A stretch of DNA of 5,697 nt, from the NCBI GenBank assembly GCA_002386045.1, contig DGEQ01000037.1:5672-11368 (forward strand). Reading direction: 5' to 3'. The position numbers and the translations under genes were made by a program. Source of the DNA: Hungateiclostridiaceae bacterium UBA3922. GTDB lineage: Bacteria > Bacillota > Clostridia > Acetivibrionales > DTU013. This document shows positions 1-5,678 of this stretch, piece by piece (within the stretch, counting starts at the first letter, position 1; the number at the start of each line of letters is the position of its first letter). Below the pieces are notes generated by a model. The model ran no database searches. It had not been told where the DNA came from and worked only from the letters and a program-made list of their open reading frames with translations.

Positions 1-127
1 CATTTTGTTGGGGACAGTCCTGCGATTTTATGGGACGACCCTGTGCCTTTCGGCCTGTTCCCCGTCTGGTTTGGGGACAGGCCTGCAGTTTATAGGGGAC
101 AGTCCTGTCCGTCGGCCTGTTCGCCGT
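1..127. repeat. GGGGACAG-type repeat cluster at contig start (REP-like)
   Basis: Clear copies of GGGGACAGTCCT start at 10 and 95, and a GGGGACAGGCCT copy starts at 73. A degenerate copy lies near 32 (GGGACGACCCTG). An inverted copy with one extra base lies at 52-63 and can fold with the copy at 73-83: GGCCTGT plus CCCC pairs with GGGG plus ACAGGCC, leaving one bulged T and a 9-nt loop. A 16-bp segment (TCGGCCTGTTCCCCGT at 50-65) recurs at 112-127 with one mismatch. The region shows no convincing reading frame. The same core recurs at 2827-3162 and 5604-5678, so this is a dispersed family. I infer a REP or MITE type. The contig begins inside or beside a copy. Confidence 0.8.
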
Positions 128-309
128 TGGTATCTGTTATGTATTTGTTATCCTATCATTACATTATAACATTTCTTGCCGCAAAATTATCCATCCGGGT
201 AACCGCTGTTAACTGCGCTGTCACTATTCTGCCCTGAAGACCCCGGATGCATGACACTATGGGATATCCCCGCAGTTCCCTTAAGCCATGATAAACATCC
301 TAACTAAAC
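128..309. other. Gene-free intergenic stretch
   Basis: No convincing gene is seen here. The short forward reading frame covering 43-237 runs through the repeat cluster and has no ribosome binding site. On the minus strand a TGTTATAAT sequence (complement of 163-171) fits an extended -10 promoter element, reading toward the window start, but no good -35 accompanies it. A GGGATATCCC palindrome lies at 261-270. Neither is strong enough for a firm call. Confidence 0.5.
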
Positions 310-344
310 AGAATAACAGTTTACGCTAAATAAACTGTTATTCT
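310..344 (-). terminator. Hairpin downstream of greA, probable terminator
   Basis: A perfect 14-bp inverted repeat (AGAATAACAGTTTA at 310-323 and its complement at 331-344) encloses a 7-nt loop, about 46 nt past the greA stop codon. On the minus strand it is followed by a broken T-rich stretch (GTTTAGTTAG) rather than a clean U tract, so termination is inferred from the length of the stem and its position. No gene converges from the left in this window. Confidence 0.55.
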
Positions 345-390
345 CTTCATTATATATTAAATTATTCATGCTATACAAGCTGCAACGGTT

Positions 391-867
391 CTACTTTCCT
401 ATCTTCAATATCTTGAATCTCAGTATGCCGTCCGGCACCGCAACTTCAACAGTTTCGCCCTTCTTCCTCCCAATGAGGGCATTGCCTATCGGAGATTCGT
501 TGGATATCTTCGATTCAGCCGGATTGGCTTCTGTGGAACCTACTATCGTGAATTCGCTTTCTTCTTTCGTATCAAGATCACGGAGCCTCACCTTTGAGCC
601 AATACTGACCTTTTCGGTGCTTACGTCATCTTCATCGATTACTCTTGCATTCTTGAGCATTGCTTCGATCTGGGCGATCTTTCCTTCGATATAAGCCTGC
701 TCGTTTTTGGCCTCGTCATACTCGGAATTCTCAGTGATGTCGCCATGTGACAGAGCTGCCTTTATTCTCTCCTTGACCGCCATTCTCTTCGGACCGCGCA
801 GCTGCTCCAGCTCATCTTCCAGTTTCTTTAAGCCCTCGTAAGTCAGTATGACTTCCTTCTCTGCCAT
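391..867 (-). CDS. greA: Transcription elongation factor GreA
   Basis: A 158-residue protein of the usual GreA length. GreA enters the secondary channel of RNA polymerase and stimulates cleavage of backtracked RNA, rescuing stalled complexes. The N-terminal half (about 1-75) is the antiparallel coiled coil. Its tip carries the family signature HGDITENSEYDEAKNEQ at 41-57, in which Asp43 and Glu46 match the catalytic acidic pair (Asp41/Glu44 in E. coli). The C-terminal half (about 80-158) is the FKBP-like domain that binds polymerase, ending in the conserved VAVPDGILRFKILKIGK. The ATG at 865-867 is preceded by AAAGGAGAGG (complement of 874-883) at a suitable distance, which fixes the start. The gene appears to be transcribed on its own from the promoter at 1121-1149, through an unusually long leader, with a hairpin after the stop. 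No key residue is missing. Confidence 0.97.
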   Translation of the reverse strand: MAEKEVILTYEGLKKLEDELEQLRGPKRMAVKERIKAALSHGDITENSEYDEAKNEQAYIEGKIAQIEAMLKNARVIDEDDVSTEKVSIGSKVRLRDLDTKEESEFTIVGSTEANPAESKISNESPIGNALIGRKKGETVEVAVPDGILRFKILKIGK

Positions 868-1114
868 TTAGAGCCTCTCCTTTACCTAAAAATTTGTGTT
901 GATAATATATGCAGTTAAGTTGCATTTATTCTGTGATGCATAGGTGCATCACCGCTATTTGCTCCACGCATATCGCAGCCGGTGCCGCGACACGCTTCCC
1001 GGAGGCGTCAGAGCCGTGCATCTGGCAACGGTTGCCTGAGGGCAGCCGTCGAAGTACACATAAATAGCACTGAAGTACACAGTGCTATCTGGTTGCTTCA
1101 TGATGCAACACGGT
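868..1114 (-). promoter_or_regulatory. Long structured 5' leader of greA, GC-rich core
   Basis: From the predicted start near 1114 to the greA ATG there are about 247 nt with no established gene. The stretch 971-1050 is 55/80 G+C, whereas 881-930 is only 11/50. It holds several hairpins: 1064-1088 (9-bp perfect stem ATAGCACTG, 7-nt loop), 1024-1036 (5-bp stem, 3-nt loop), 973-990 (7 pairs in the minus-strand RNA, one of them G-U) and 933-952 (perfect 8-bp stem GTGATGCA, 4-nt loop). GCTATTT at 954-960 can also pair with AAATAGC at 1062-1068, closing the core. A GAAGTACACA direct repeat occurs at 1051 and 1072. I recognise no known riboswitch consensus. It may be a regulatory leader, a separate small RNA or a degenerate inserted element. 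The structure is visible; the function is not. Confidence 0.5.
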
Positions 1115-1120
1115 TTTATA

Positions 1121-1149
1121 ATTATAGAACACATATTCACTATTGTCAA
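1121..1149 (-). promoter_or_regulatory. Consensus sigma-A promoter for greA
   Basis: On the minus strand TTGACA (complement of 1144-1149) and TATAAT (complement of 1121-1126) are separated by exactly 17 nt, a perfect match to the housekeeping consensus. It lies 57 bp past the guaB stop and points at greA, so greA need not depend on readthrough from guaB. The predicted start is near 1114. Confidence 0.85.
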
Positions 1150-1205
1150 CAATTCGATTTCCTGATTATACCAATAAATATGCCGAATTGCGGCTTGCGG
1201 AAGCC

Positions 1206-2708
1206 TCAGGCAAATGTTTCGTTTTCCTTCAGTATAACGTCGTGGGCTCCGCCTTCTATGATGCTCGTGGAAGATACCAGTGTCATCCTTGCCTTCTGAT
1301 GGAACTCCGCGATGCTCATTGCGCCGCATGAACACATCGTTGCCTTGATCTTGCTCAGCGTCACCTCCAGGTTGTCCTTGAGCCTTCCGGCATAGGGCAC
1401 GTAGGAATCTACACCTTCCTCGAACTCCATCCTGTGGACTCCGCCCATGTCGTACCTCTGCCAGTTGCGGGCCCTGTTGGAACCTTCGCCCCAGTATTCC
1501 TTGACGTAATTGTTGCCGATCCTGAGTTTTCTTGTCGGGCTCTCGTCGAACCTGGCGAAGTACCTGCCCAGCATTAGGAAATCCGCGCCCATGGCAAGTG
1601 CAAGAGCCATGTGGTAGTCATGGACTATGCCGCCGTCTGAGCAAATGGGTACGTAGATGCCAGTTTTCTCGTAATACTCGTCGCGCGCCTTGGCAACCTC
1701 GATAACGGCGGTCGCCTGTCCGCGCCCGATACCCTTCGTCTCCCTCGTTATGCAGATGGAGCCTCCCCCGATGCCGACTTTTACAAAGTCAGCACCGGAT
1801 TCCACAAGGTACATGAACGCATCTCGGTCGACGACATTGCCGCCGCCAACCTTTACCTCACCGTTGTACTTCTTTTTTATCCACTGGATGGTATCCCTCT
1901 GCCATTCCGTATACCCGTCCGATGAATCGACGCAAAGCACATCGACGCCGGCATCCAAAAGGGCAGGGACCCTGTCCATGTAATCCCTCGTATTGATGCC
2001 TGCGCCGGTCATGAGCCTCTTGTGGGAATCCAGCAACTCGTACGGATTTTCCTTGTGGGCGTCGTAATCTTTTCTGAACACCAGGTATAGGAGGTTTTGA
2101 TTCTTGTCAATAATGGGCAGGCAGTTCAGCTTGTGATCCCATATCATATCGTTGGCTTCTTTGAGCGTAATGCCTTCTTCGCCGTAGATCAGCGATTCGA
2201 ACGGAGTCATGAACTCCTTGACCTTTGTTTCCGGCGGCGTCCTGCTGATCCTGTAATCCCTGCTCGTCACAAGGCCGAGCAGCTTGCCTGTCGGAGATCC
2301 GTCATGCGTAATGGCGATCGTGGAATGTCCTGTACTTTCCTTGAGCGCCAGTACATCAGCCAGCGTATCATCCGGTTTCAGGTTCGAGTCGCTGACAACA
2401 AAACCGGCCTTGTATTTCTTGACCTTTTTCACCATTTCAGCCTGTTGGTCTATCGGCTGCGAACAATAAATAAAAGAAAGGCCTCCGCACCTTGCCAGTT
2501 CGATTGCCATCCGCGAATCCGAGACGGACTGCATTATTGCTGAAACCAGCGGTATGTTTATGTGTATGGAAGCCTCTTCTCCTTTTTTGAACTTTACAAG
2601 CGGTGTCCGCAAATTGATGTTCTCAGGCGTGCATTCCCTGGTCGTAAGGTTTGGCAGCAGCAGGTATTCACTGAAGGTTCTTGATGGCTCATTGAAATAG
2701 AATGCCAT
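1206..2708 (-). CDS. guaB: IMP dehydrogenase, Tritrichomonas foetus-like type
   Basis: A 500-residue cytosolic enzyme that oxidises IMP to XMP with NAD+, the first committed step of GMP synthesis. The (beta/alpha)8 barrel is interrupted by two CBS domains at about 108-225. The catalytic loop GIGGGSICITRETKGIGRGQ (312-331) carries the nucleophile Cys319. The flap has the Arg418-Tyr419 dyad in RARNWQRYD, and the finger reads EEGVDSYVPYAG with Glu431. IMP-binding DSSDG is at 261-265. These positions coincide with T. foetus numbering as I remember it (Cys319, Arg418, Tyr419, Glu431, Asp261), and Arg241, Trp269 and Lys310 also match. Common bacterial GuaB instead has GIGPGSICTTR in the loop. The ATG at 2706-2708 is preceded by AGGAGG (complement of 2718-2723) with a 9-nt spacer. 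The gene has its own promoter at 2784-2812. The family call is firm; the symbol guaB is used by function, and a canonical paralogue may exist elsewhere. Confidence 0.96.
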   Translation of the reverse strand: MAFYFNEPSRTFSEYLLLPNLTTRECTPENINLRTPLVKFKKGEEASIHINIPLVSAIMQSVSDSRMAIELARCGGLSFIYCSQPIDQQAEMVKKVKKYKAGFVVSDSNLKPDDTLADVLALKESTGHSTIAITHDGSPTGKLLGLVTSRDYRISRTPPETKVKEFMTPFESLIYGEEGITLKEANDMIWDHKLNCLPIIDKNQNLLYLVFRKDYDAHKENPYELLDSHKRLMTGAGINTRDYMDRVPALLDAGVDVLCVDSSDGYTEWQRDTIQWIKKKYNGEVKVGGGNVVDRDAFMYLVESGADFVKVGIGGGSICITRETKGIGRGQATAVIEVAKARDEYYEKTGIYVPICSDGGIVHDYHMALALAMGADFLMLGRYFARFDESPTRKLRIGNNYVKEYWGEGSNRARNWQRYDMGGVHRMEFEEGVDSYVPYAGRLKDNLEVTLSKIKATMCSCGAMSIAEFHQKARMTLVSSTSIIEGGAHDVILKENETFA

Positions 2709-2783
2709 GGGATCTTACCTCCTATCCGTATAATCATCCATATGATCGCTTCCGTAATCGTTTCCGGAAAAATATTAGATAAC

Positions 2784-2812
2784 ATTATACATAAGAAGCA
2801 TACCCGCGTCAA
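2784..2812 (-). promoter_or_regulatory. Sigma-A promoter for guaB
   Basis: On the minus strand TTGACG (complement of 2807-2812) and TATAAT (complement of 2784-2789) have a 17-nt spacer, one base off the housekeeping consensus. The start would fall near 2777, giving a leader of about 70 nt before the guaB ATG. The leader contains no clear riboswitch, terminator or PurR-type box. The GGGGACAG repeats begin only about 15 bp upstream of the -35. Confidence 0.85.
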
Positions 2813-2826
2813 GGACAGGTTTTGGT

Positions 2827-2880
2827 GGGGACCGGCGGGGGACAGTCCTTCAAAAAACCAGCGGGGACAGTCCTTCAAAA
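2827..2880 (+). repeat. Paired GGGGACAGTCCTTCAAAA direct repeats
   Basis: The 18-bp sequence GGGGACAGTCCTTCAAAA occurs twice in the same orientation, at 2838-2855 and 2863-2880, a 25-bp period. A partial core, GGGGACCGG, precedes them at 2827. The pair belongs to the AGTCCT subfamily also seen at 10, 95 and 5640. It sits directly upstream of the guaB promoter. The spacer that follows (2881-3017) shows no gene and no strong structure. Confidence 0.85.
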
Positions 2881-3017
2881 TGCCTTATTTGATAAATTGA
2901 TTTCCACCCCGAAATCATGAACAGCGGAATCAGTTCTGTAAATTTGAAGAATCGAGGAAGGCGGAAGAAACTTTTGCAAAGTGTACGGTGGTTGTGCCTC
3001 TGGAGGAAGTACAAACG

Positions 3018-3162
3018 GGGGACAGTTCTCAACTTTCACTTGAGGGGACGGTTCTTCGTGACAGTTCTTCACAAAGGAAAAAGGAACTGGCTCTAAACTG
3101 GCTATTGGCTTTATGGCTTACATAAAGTGAAGAACTGTCCCCAAAACCGGAGAACCGTCCCC
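3018..3162. repeat. GGGGAC(A/G)GTTCT repeats forming a nested palindrome
   Basis: Copies of GGGGAC(A/G)GTTCT lie at 3018-3029 and 3044-3055 on the plus strand, with a partial copy at 3060-3072. They are inverted at 3131-3142 and 3151-3162. The arms pair in two perfect tiers: 3044-3055 with 3151-3162 (12 bp) and 3060-3072 with 3127-3139 (13 bp), enclosing a 54-nt loop that cannot code for anything sizeable. The right edge stops 5 bp before the spoIIR stop codon, so the hairpin may also end spoIIR transcripts. The form fits a REP-pair or MITE. No transposase is present in the window. Confidence 0.85.
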
Positions 3163-3167
3163 AACAT

Positions 3168-3899
3168 TTATCCTTCCAGGCTGAAAAGCTTGCTGAACGC
3201 CCCGGCGAGCTTGATTTTCGAATCCTGGAACAGTTCGACTATTTTGAACTTTATCCTGATCGGGATATCGTTTCCATCTTCTGCTGAAGCTATAATACTG
3301 TATTCCTCATCAGTGAGCACTTCTCTCAGGTCGTCCTTTACCATGTCAGGCACCGTCCCATGGGTCACATCCACAAAGCAGAGAGGCGGAAAAAGAACAC
3401 ACCACCAGTTCGATCCCCTGCCATCCCCGATGACTACTTTCAATGCCTGGTAGTTTCCTGCCGGCAGCACTATATCTCCATAGGCCTTGGTCGGAAATGG
3501 ATACATCCCAAGGGCAGTTTCCACGTCATAGTCATATCCTTTATCGCGGACCGTTTCTTTCGCGATTCTCGTAATCTCGGGAATTTTTTCGCTGACCACT
3601 GTTTTCGTCTGTTCAATGCTGGCCGAATTTTCCGTTTCTTCGCGGATATATTCAAGAATCCGGTCTCTCACGACCCGTTTCAATTCCTGGTCTTCGGGCG
3701 AATCGCTGTTGGCGACCACGTGCAGCCGGATCAGGCTGTCTGACAGGCCTTTGTTCACATCTTCCGTGTAACTGTTCACTTTAAAAACCAGAAACACGAA
3801 AGCAACTGCTATTATGACAGCAATGGACCTTCCATTGCATCTGGCATTCCTGATCAGCCGATCCCCTACCGCCCTGAAAAAACAAGTTAATCTCTTCAT
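3168..3899 (-). CDS. spoIIR: Stage II sporulation protein R
   Basis: A 243-residue protein counted from the chosen ATG. In Bacillus and Clostridia SpoIIR is made in the forespore under sigma-F, exported to the space between the two membranes, and activates the SpoIIGA protease to process pro-sigma-E in the mother cell. The sequence shows a short basic N terminus, one hydrophobic segment at about 25-41 (signal anchor or signal peptide), then conserved family blocks: LIRLHVVANSDSPEDQ at about 56-71, FPTKAYGD followed by LPAGNYQALKVVIG at about 135-158, and NWWCVLFPPLCFVD at about 164-177. I chose the ATG at 3897-3899 because AGGGGG (complement of 3907-3912) sits 7 nt upstream. An in-frame TTG eight codons earlier has no such site and would place the Shine-Dalgarno inside the gene. 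Its presence points to an endospore former. Confidence 0.95.
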   Translation of the reverse strand: MKRLTCFFRAVGDRLIRNARCNGRSIAVIIAVAFVFLVFKVNSYTEDVNKGLSDSLIRLHVVANSDSPEDQELKRVVRDRILEYIREETENSASIEQTKTVVSEKIPEITRIAKETVRDKGYDYDVETALGMYPFPTKAYGDIVLPAGNYQALKVVIGDGRGSNWWCVLFPPLCFVDVTHGTVPDMVKDDLREVLTDEEYSIIASAEDGNDIPIRIKFKIVELFQDSKIKLAGAFSKLFSLEG

Positions 3900-3910
3900 T
3901 TTAAATCCCC

Positions 3911-3994
3911 CTGACAATACCAATATTATGACGCTTTGTGCAGAAAAGGATGTATAATCCGTTATACATCCTTTTCGCTATTAAGTATTGTCAG
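3911..3994. repeat. Outer inverted repeat around the ctp-spoIIR hairpin
   Basis: CTGACAATAC at 3911-3920 is matched by its exact complement GTATTGTCAG at 3985-3994. The 10-bp arms enclose the 15-bp hairpin at 3943-3976. The left arm overlaps the first two bases of the spoIIR Shine-Dalgarno and the right arm overlaps the -10 of the candidate sigma-F promoter. It could be a small mobile or regulatory element; the role is unknown. Confidence 0.6.
3943..3976 (-). terminator. Intrinsic terminator of ctp
   Basis: A perfect 15-bp stem (GAAAAGGATGTATAA at 3943-3957 with its complement at 3962-3976) and a 4-nt loop lie about 93 nt past the ctp stop codon. On the minus strand the 3' arm ends CCTTTTC, giving a short U run within the stem. 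A longer T run (complement of 4034-4042) lies nearer the ctp stop but has no good stem before it. The near symmetry would also allow activity on the plus strand. Confidence 0.65.
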
Positions 3995-4012
3995 TTCGGA
4001 TAATATTTATAC
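3983..4012 (-). promoter_or_regulatory. Candidate sigma-F promoter for spoIIR
   Basis: On the minus strand GTATA (complement of 4008-4012) is followed after exactly 15 nt by GACAATACTT (complement of 3983-3992). Against the B. subtilis sigma-F pattern as I remember it (GYATA, 15 nt, GGNNANANTW) there is one mismatch, A for the second G. spoIIR is a sigma-F gene in B. subtilis, so position and type agree. The start would fall near 3976, at the edge of the hairpin at 3943-3976. No good sigma-A promoter is seen for spoIIR. Confidence 0.4.
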
Positions 4013-4068
4013 AATTCGTCAACTTTATGCAATAGAAAAAAATACAGGAACAACAGGCAGCAACTGAA

Positions 4069-5553
4069 TCAATTTTTCAGGTATTCGGCTGCCGCGGCAA
4101 ATTGACTGTCGTATTTCATAATAAGCTCGTTCAGATCGACATTGAGAGTCGCCTGTGTCCTGATATCAAGGATCCCGCTCGCTTTTATTTTTCTCCCGCT
4201 CTGGTATTCCTTCAATGCCGCTTCAAACTCTTCATCGAAATTGATGTCCATGTTTTCGAGTTCATAACCCAATAATTTCAGGATGACCTTTGCATTGTAG
4301 ATATCAGAACCCCTGCTGCCCGGCTTAAGTATAACTGAAGCGGAGAGTTTTTCTGCAAAACGGATATCTATTCCATTGACATATTCGGGATCTTCCACCT
4401 GTATGTCAGGAGTTATGCCGACACCGTCGATCATTTTCCCGCTCGGTGTGTAATAAAGCCCCATTGTCATTTGGGCATAGCCATAAATCTCGTCCTTTCC
4501 GGGATATATCCCGTACAATTGCAGTTCATAGGAATTCACAGTATCAATTCCGTACTGTGTTTTATACTTCATGTATGCATCGGGTGTCAGTATCGGCACA
4601 GAAGCCTGGAACTTGGCTTTCCCAAAGGTTTTCGTGCCGACAAGCTTTCCTGCTCCCCTGTCCTGTACTGCCCCTGCCACTATTTCAGATGCGCTCGCGC
4701 TGTTGCCGTTGACGAGCACCGCCAGCCTGTATTTCTGCTCGGTGCGTCCGGAATAATAATTGATATCCTGGTATATCTCCGATTTATAATCAAGCTTCGT
4801 TATCAGCCCTTCCGTCACGAACTTCTCGGCCAGGTATACAGCCTGGATCATTTCCCCTCCAGGGTTGTCCCGCAGATCCAGCACGATTTTGTCTATCCCT
4901 GTCCTGTCGAAATATTTCAGGGCACTGTCGATGTATTCGTTAGTGTTCGAGTTGAACATCTCAAGCCTTATATACCCGATACCGTCCCTGTTCTCATATA
5001 TGACAGGGTTTACCTTAACTATTTCTCTGACTATATCTATGTAAACGATATCTCCGCTCCTGAAAACTCCGAGCTTTACCTTTGTCCCGGGATCTCCCCT
5101 GATGATATCGGCCGCAGTGTCGACAGAAACATCGATCAGGCTGATGCCGTCCGCTTCCACGATAATATCGCCCTGGGAAATACCCGCTTTTTCCGCAGGC
5201 GACCCGCGGTAAACATTCGTCACAACGATATATTCGCCGTTTTTCTGCAAAGTAGCTCCGATTCCCCCAAAGTTACCTCCAATGGTTCCATAGAAATCAT
5301 CCCGCTCCTGCCGATCCATAAACCTGGTGTAATCATCGAGCAGGCCAAACATGCCTCTTACCGCACCTTCAAGCAGCATATCATCTGTCGCCTCGCCATA
5401 ATACTGGTCCTGGATCATATCCATAAGGCGGATGAAATATGACGAATCATCCCTGACCGAATCGGAAGCAAACACCGGCTGTCCGGCCAAAAGCAAAACT
5501 ACTGCGATACTGCAGGCAAGGCTAATTGCTCTTCTGACAAAATGTTTTTTCAC
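4069..5553 (-). CDS. S41 carboxy-terminal processing protease with PDZ and PG-binding domains
   Basis: A 494-residue exported serine protease of the CtpA/CtpB/Prc family. Numbering is from the GTG at 5551-5553. Residues 1-29 are a signal peptide (basic start, hydrophobic core, cleavage likely after VFA). A PDZ domain follows at about 86-173. The S41 core has LDLRDNPGG near 225-233 and the catalytic Ser287 in NSASASE, with Lys312 and Gln316 in FGKAKFQ. The spacings of 25 and 4 residues match the Ser-Lys-Gln set of B. subtilis CtpB. The C terminus (about 415-473) resembles a peptidoglycan-binding type 1 domain. The GTG is preferred because AGAGGGG (complement of 5560-5566) lies 6 nt upstream. 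Starts at 5601 or 5619 lack such a site, and 5619 lies beside a repeat copy. In B. subtilis CtpB helps activate sigma-K and CtpA acts on the cell envelope; I cannot say which role applies here. A weak promoter (TTGTGG at 5616-5621, TAAAAT at 5592-5597, 18-nt spacer) overlaps the repeat. Confidence 0.94.
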   Translation of the reverse strand: MKKHFVRRAISLACSIAVVLLLAGQPVFASDSVRDDSSYFIRLMDMIQDQYYGEATDDMLLEGAVRGMFGLLDDYTRFMDRQERDDFYGTIGGNFGGIGATLQKNGEYIVVTNVYRGSPAEKAGISQGDIIVEADGISLIDVSVDTAADIIRGDPGTKVKLGVFRSGDIVYIDIVREIVKVNPVIYENRDGIGYIRLEMFNSNTNEYIDSALKYFDRTGIDKIVLDLRDNPGGEMIQAVYLAEKFVTEGLITKLDYKSEIYQDINYYSGRTEQKYRLAVLVNGNSASASEIVAGAVQDRGAGKLVGTKTFGKAKFQASVPILTPDAYMKYKTQYGIDTVNSYELQLYGIYPGKDEIYGYAQMTMGLYYTPSGKMIDGVGITPDIQVEDPEYVNGIDIRFAEKLSASVILKPGSRGSDIYNAKVILKLLGYELENMDINFDEEFEAALKEYQSGRKIKASGILDIRTQATLNVDLNELIMKYDSQFAAAAEYLKN

Positions 5554-5603
5554 AAAGAACCCCTCTTTTTCTAGTTTATTATTGTACTTTGATTTTACCA
5601 TTG

Positions 5604-5678
5604 GGGGACAGTTCTCCACAATTCTGAGGAATAGTACTTGGGGACAGTCCTCGATTTTAGTTTTTTAGGGGACACTCC
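5604..5678 (+). repeat. GGGGACAG repeat cluster upstream of ctp
   Basis: Three same-orientation copies: GGGGACAGTTCT at 5604-5615, GGGGACAGTCCT at 5640-5651 and GGGGACACTCC at 5668-5678. The last is cut by the adapter sequence. Both subfamilies found elsewhere in the window occur here side by side. The cluster fills most of the region upstream of ctp and has no reading frame of its own. Confidence 0.8.

Noticed and set aside
1..127. CRISPR array
   Set aside because: Copies are short, differ in spacing and orientation, include inverted pairs, and no regular spacers or cas genes are present.
868..1114. c-di-GMP or purine riboswitch in the greA leader
   Set aside because: The GC-rich core suggested GEMM-like helices, but the conserved core bases are not visible, and no purine-riboswitch junction is present.
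1182..1205. Small hairpins just after the guaB stop as a terminator
   Set aside because: GGCTT/AAGCC (5-bp stem) and GCCG/CGGC (4-bp stem) overlap and exclude one another, and no U tract follows. Too weak to call a terminator.
2097..2543. 148-codon open frame on the plus strand
   Set aside because: It is antisense to guaB, whose reading frame is certain, and shows no domain or start signal.
2850..3072. Short minus-strand frames crossing the repeat cluster between guaB and spoIIR
   Set aside because: They are proline-rich translations of repeat copies and spacer, with no start signals and no similarity I recognise.
4471..5442. 323-codon open frame on the plus strand
   Set aside because: It lies wholly antisense to the well-supported ctp gene, has no recognisable domain and no clear ribosome binding site. 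It is a codon-bias shadow.
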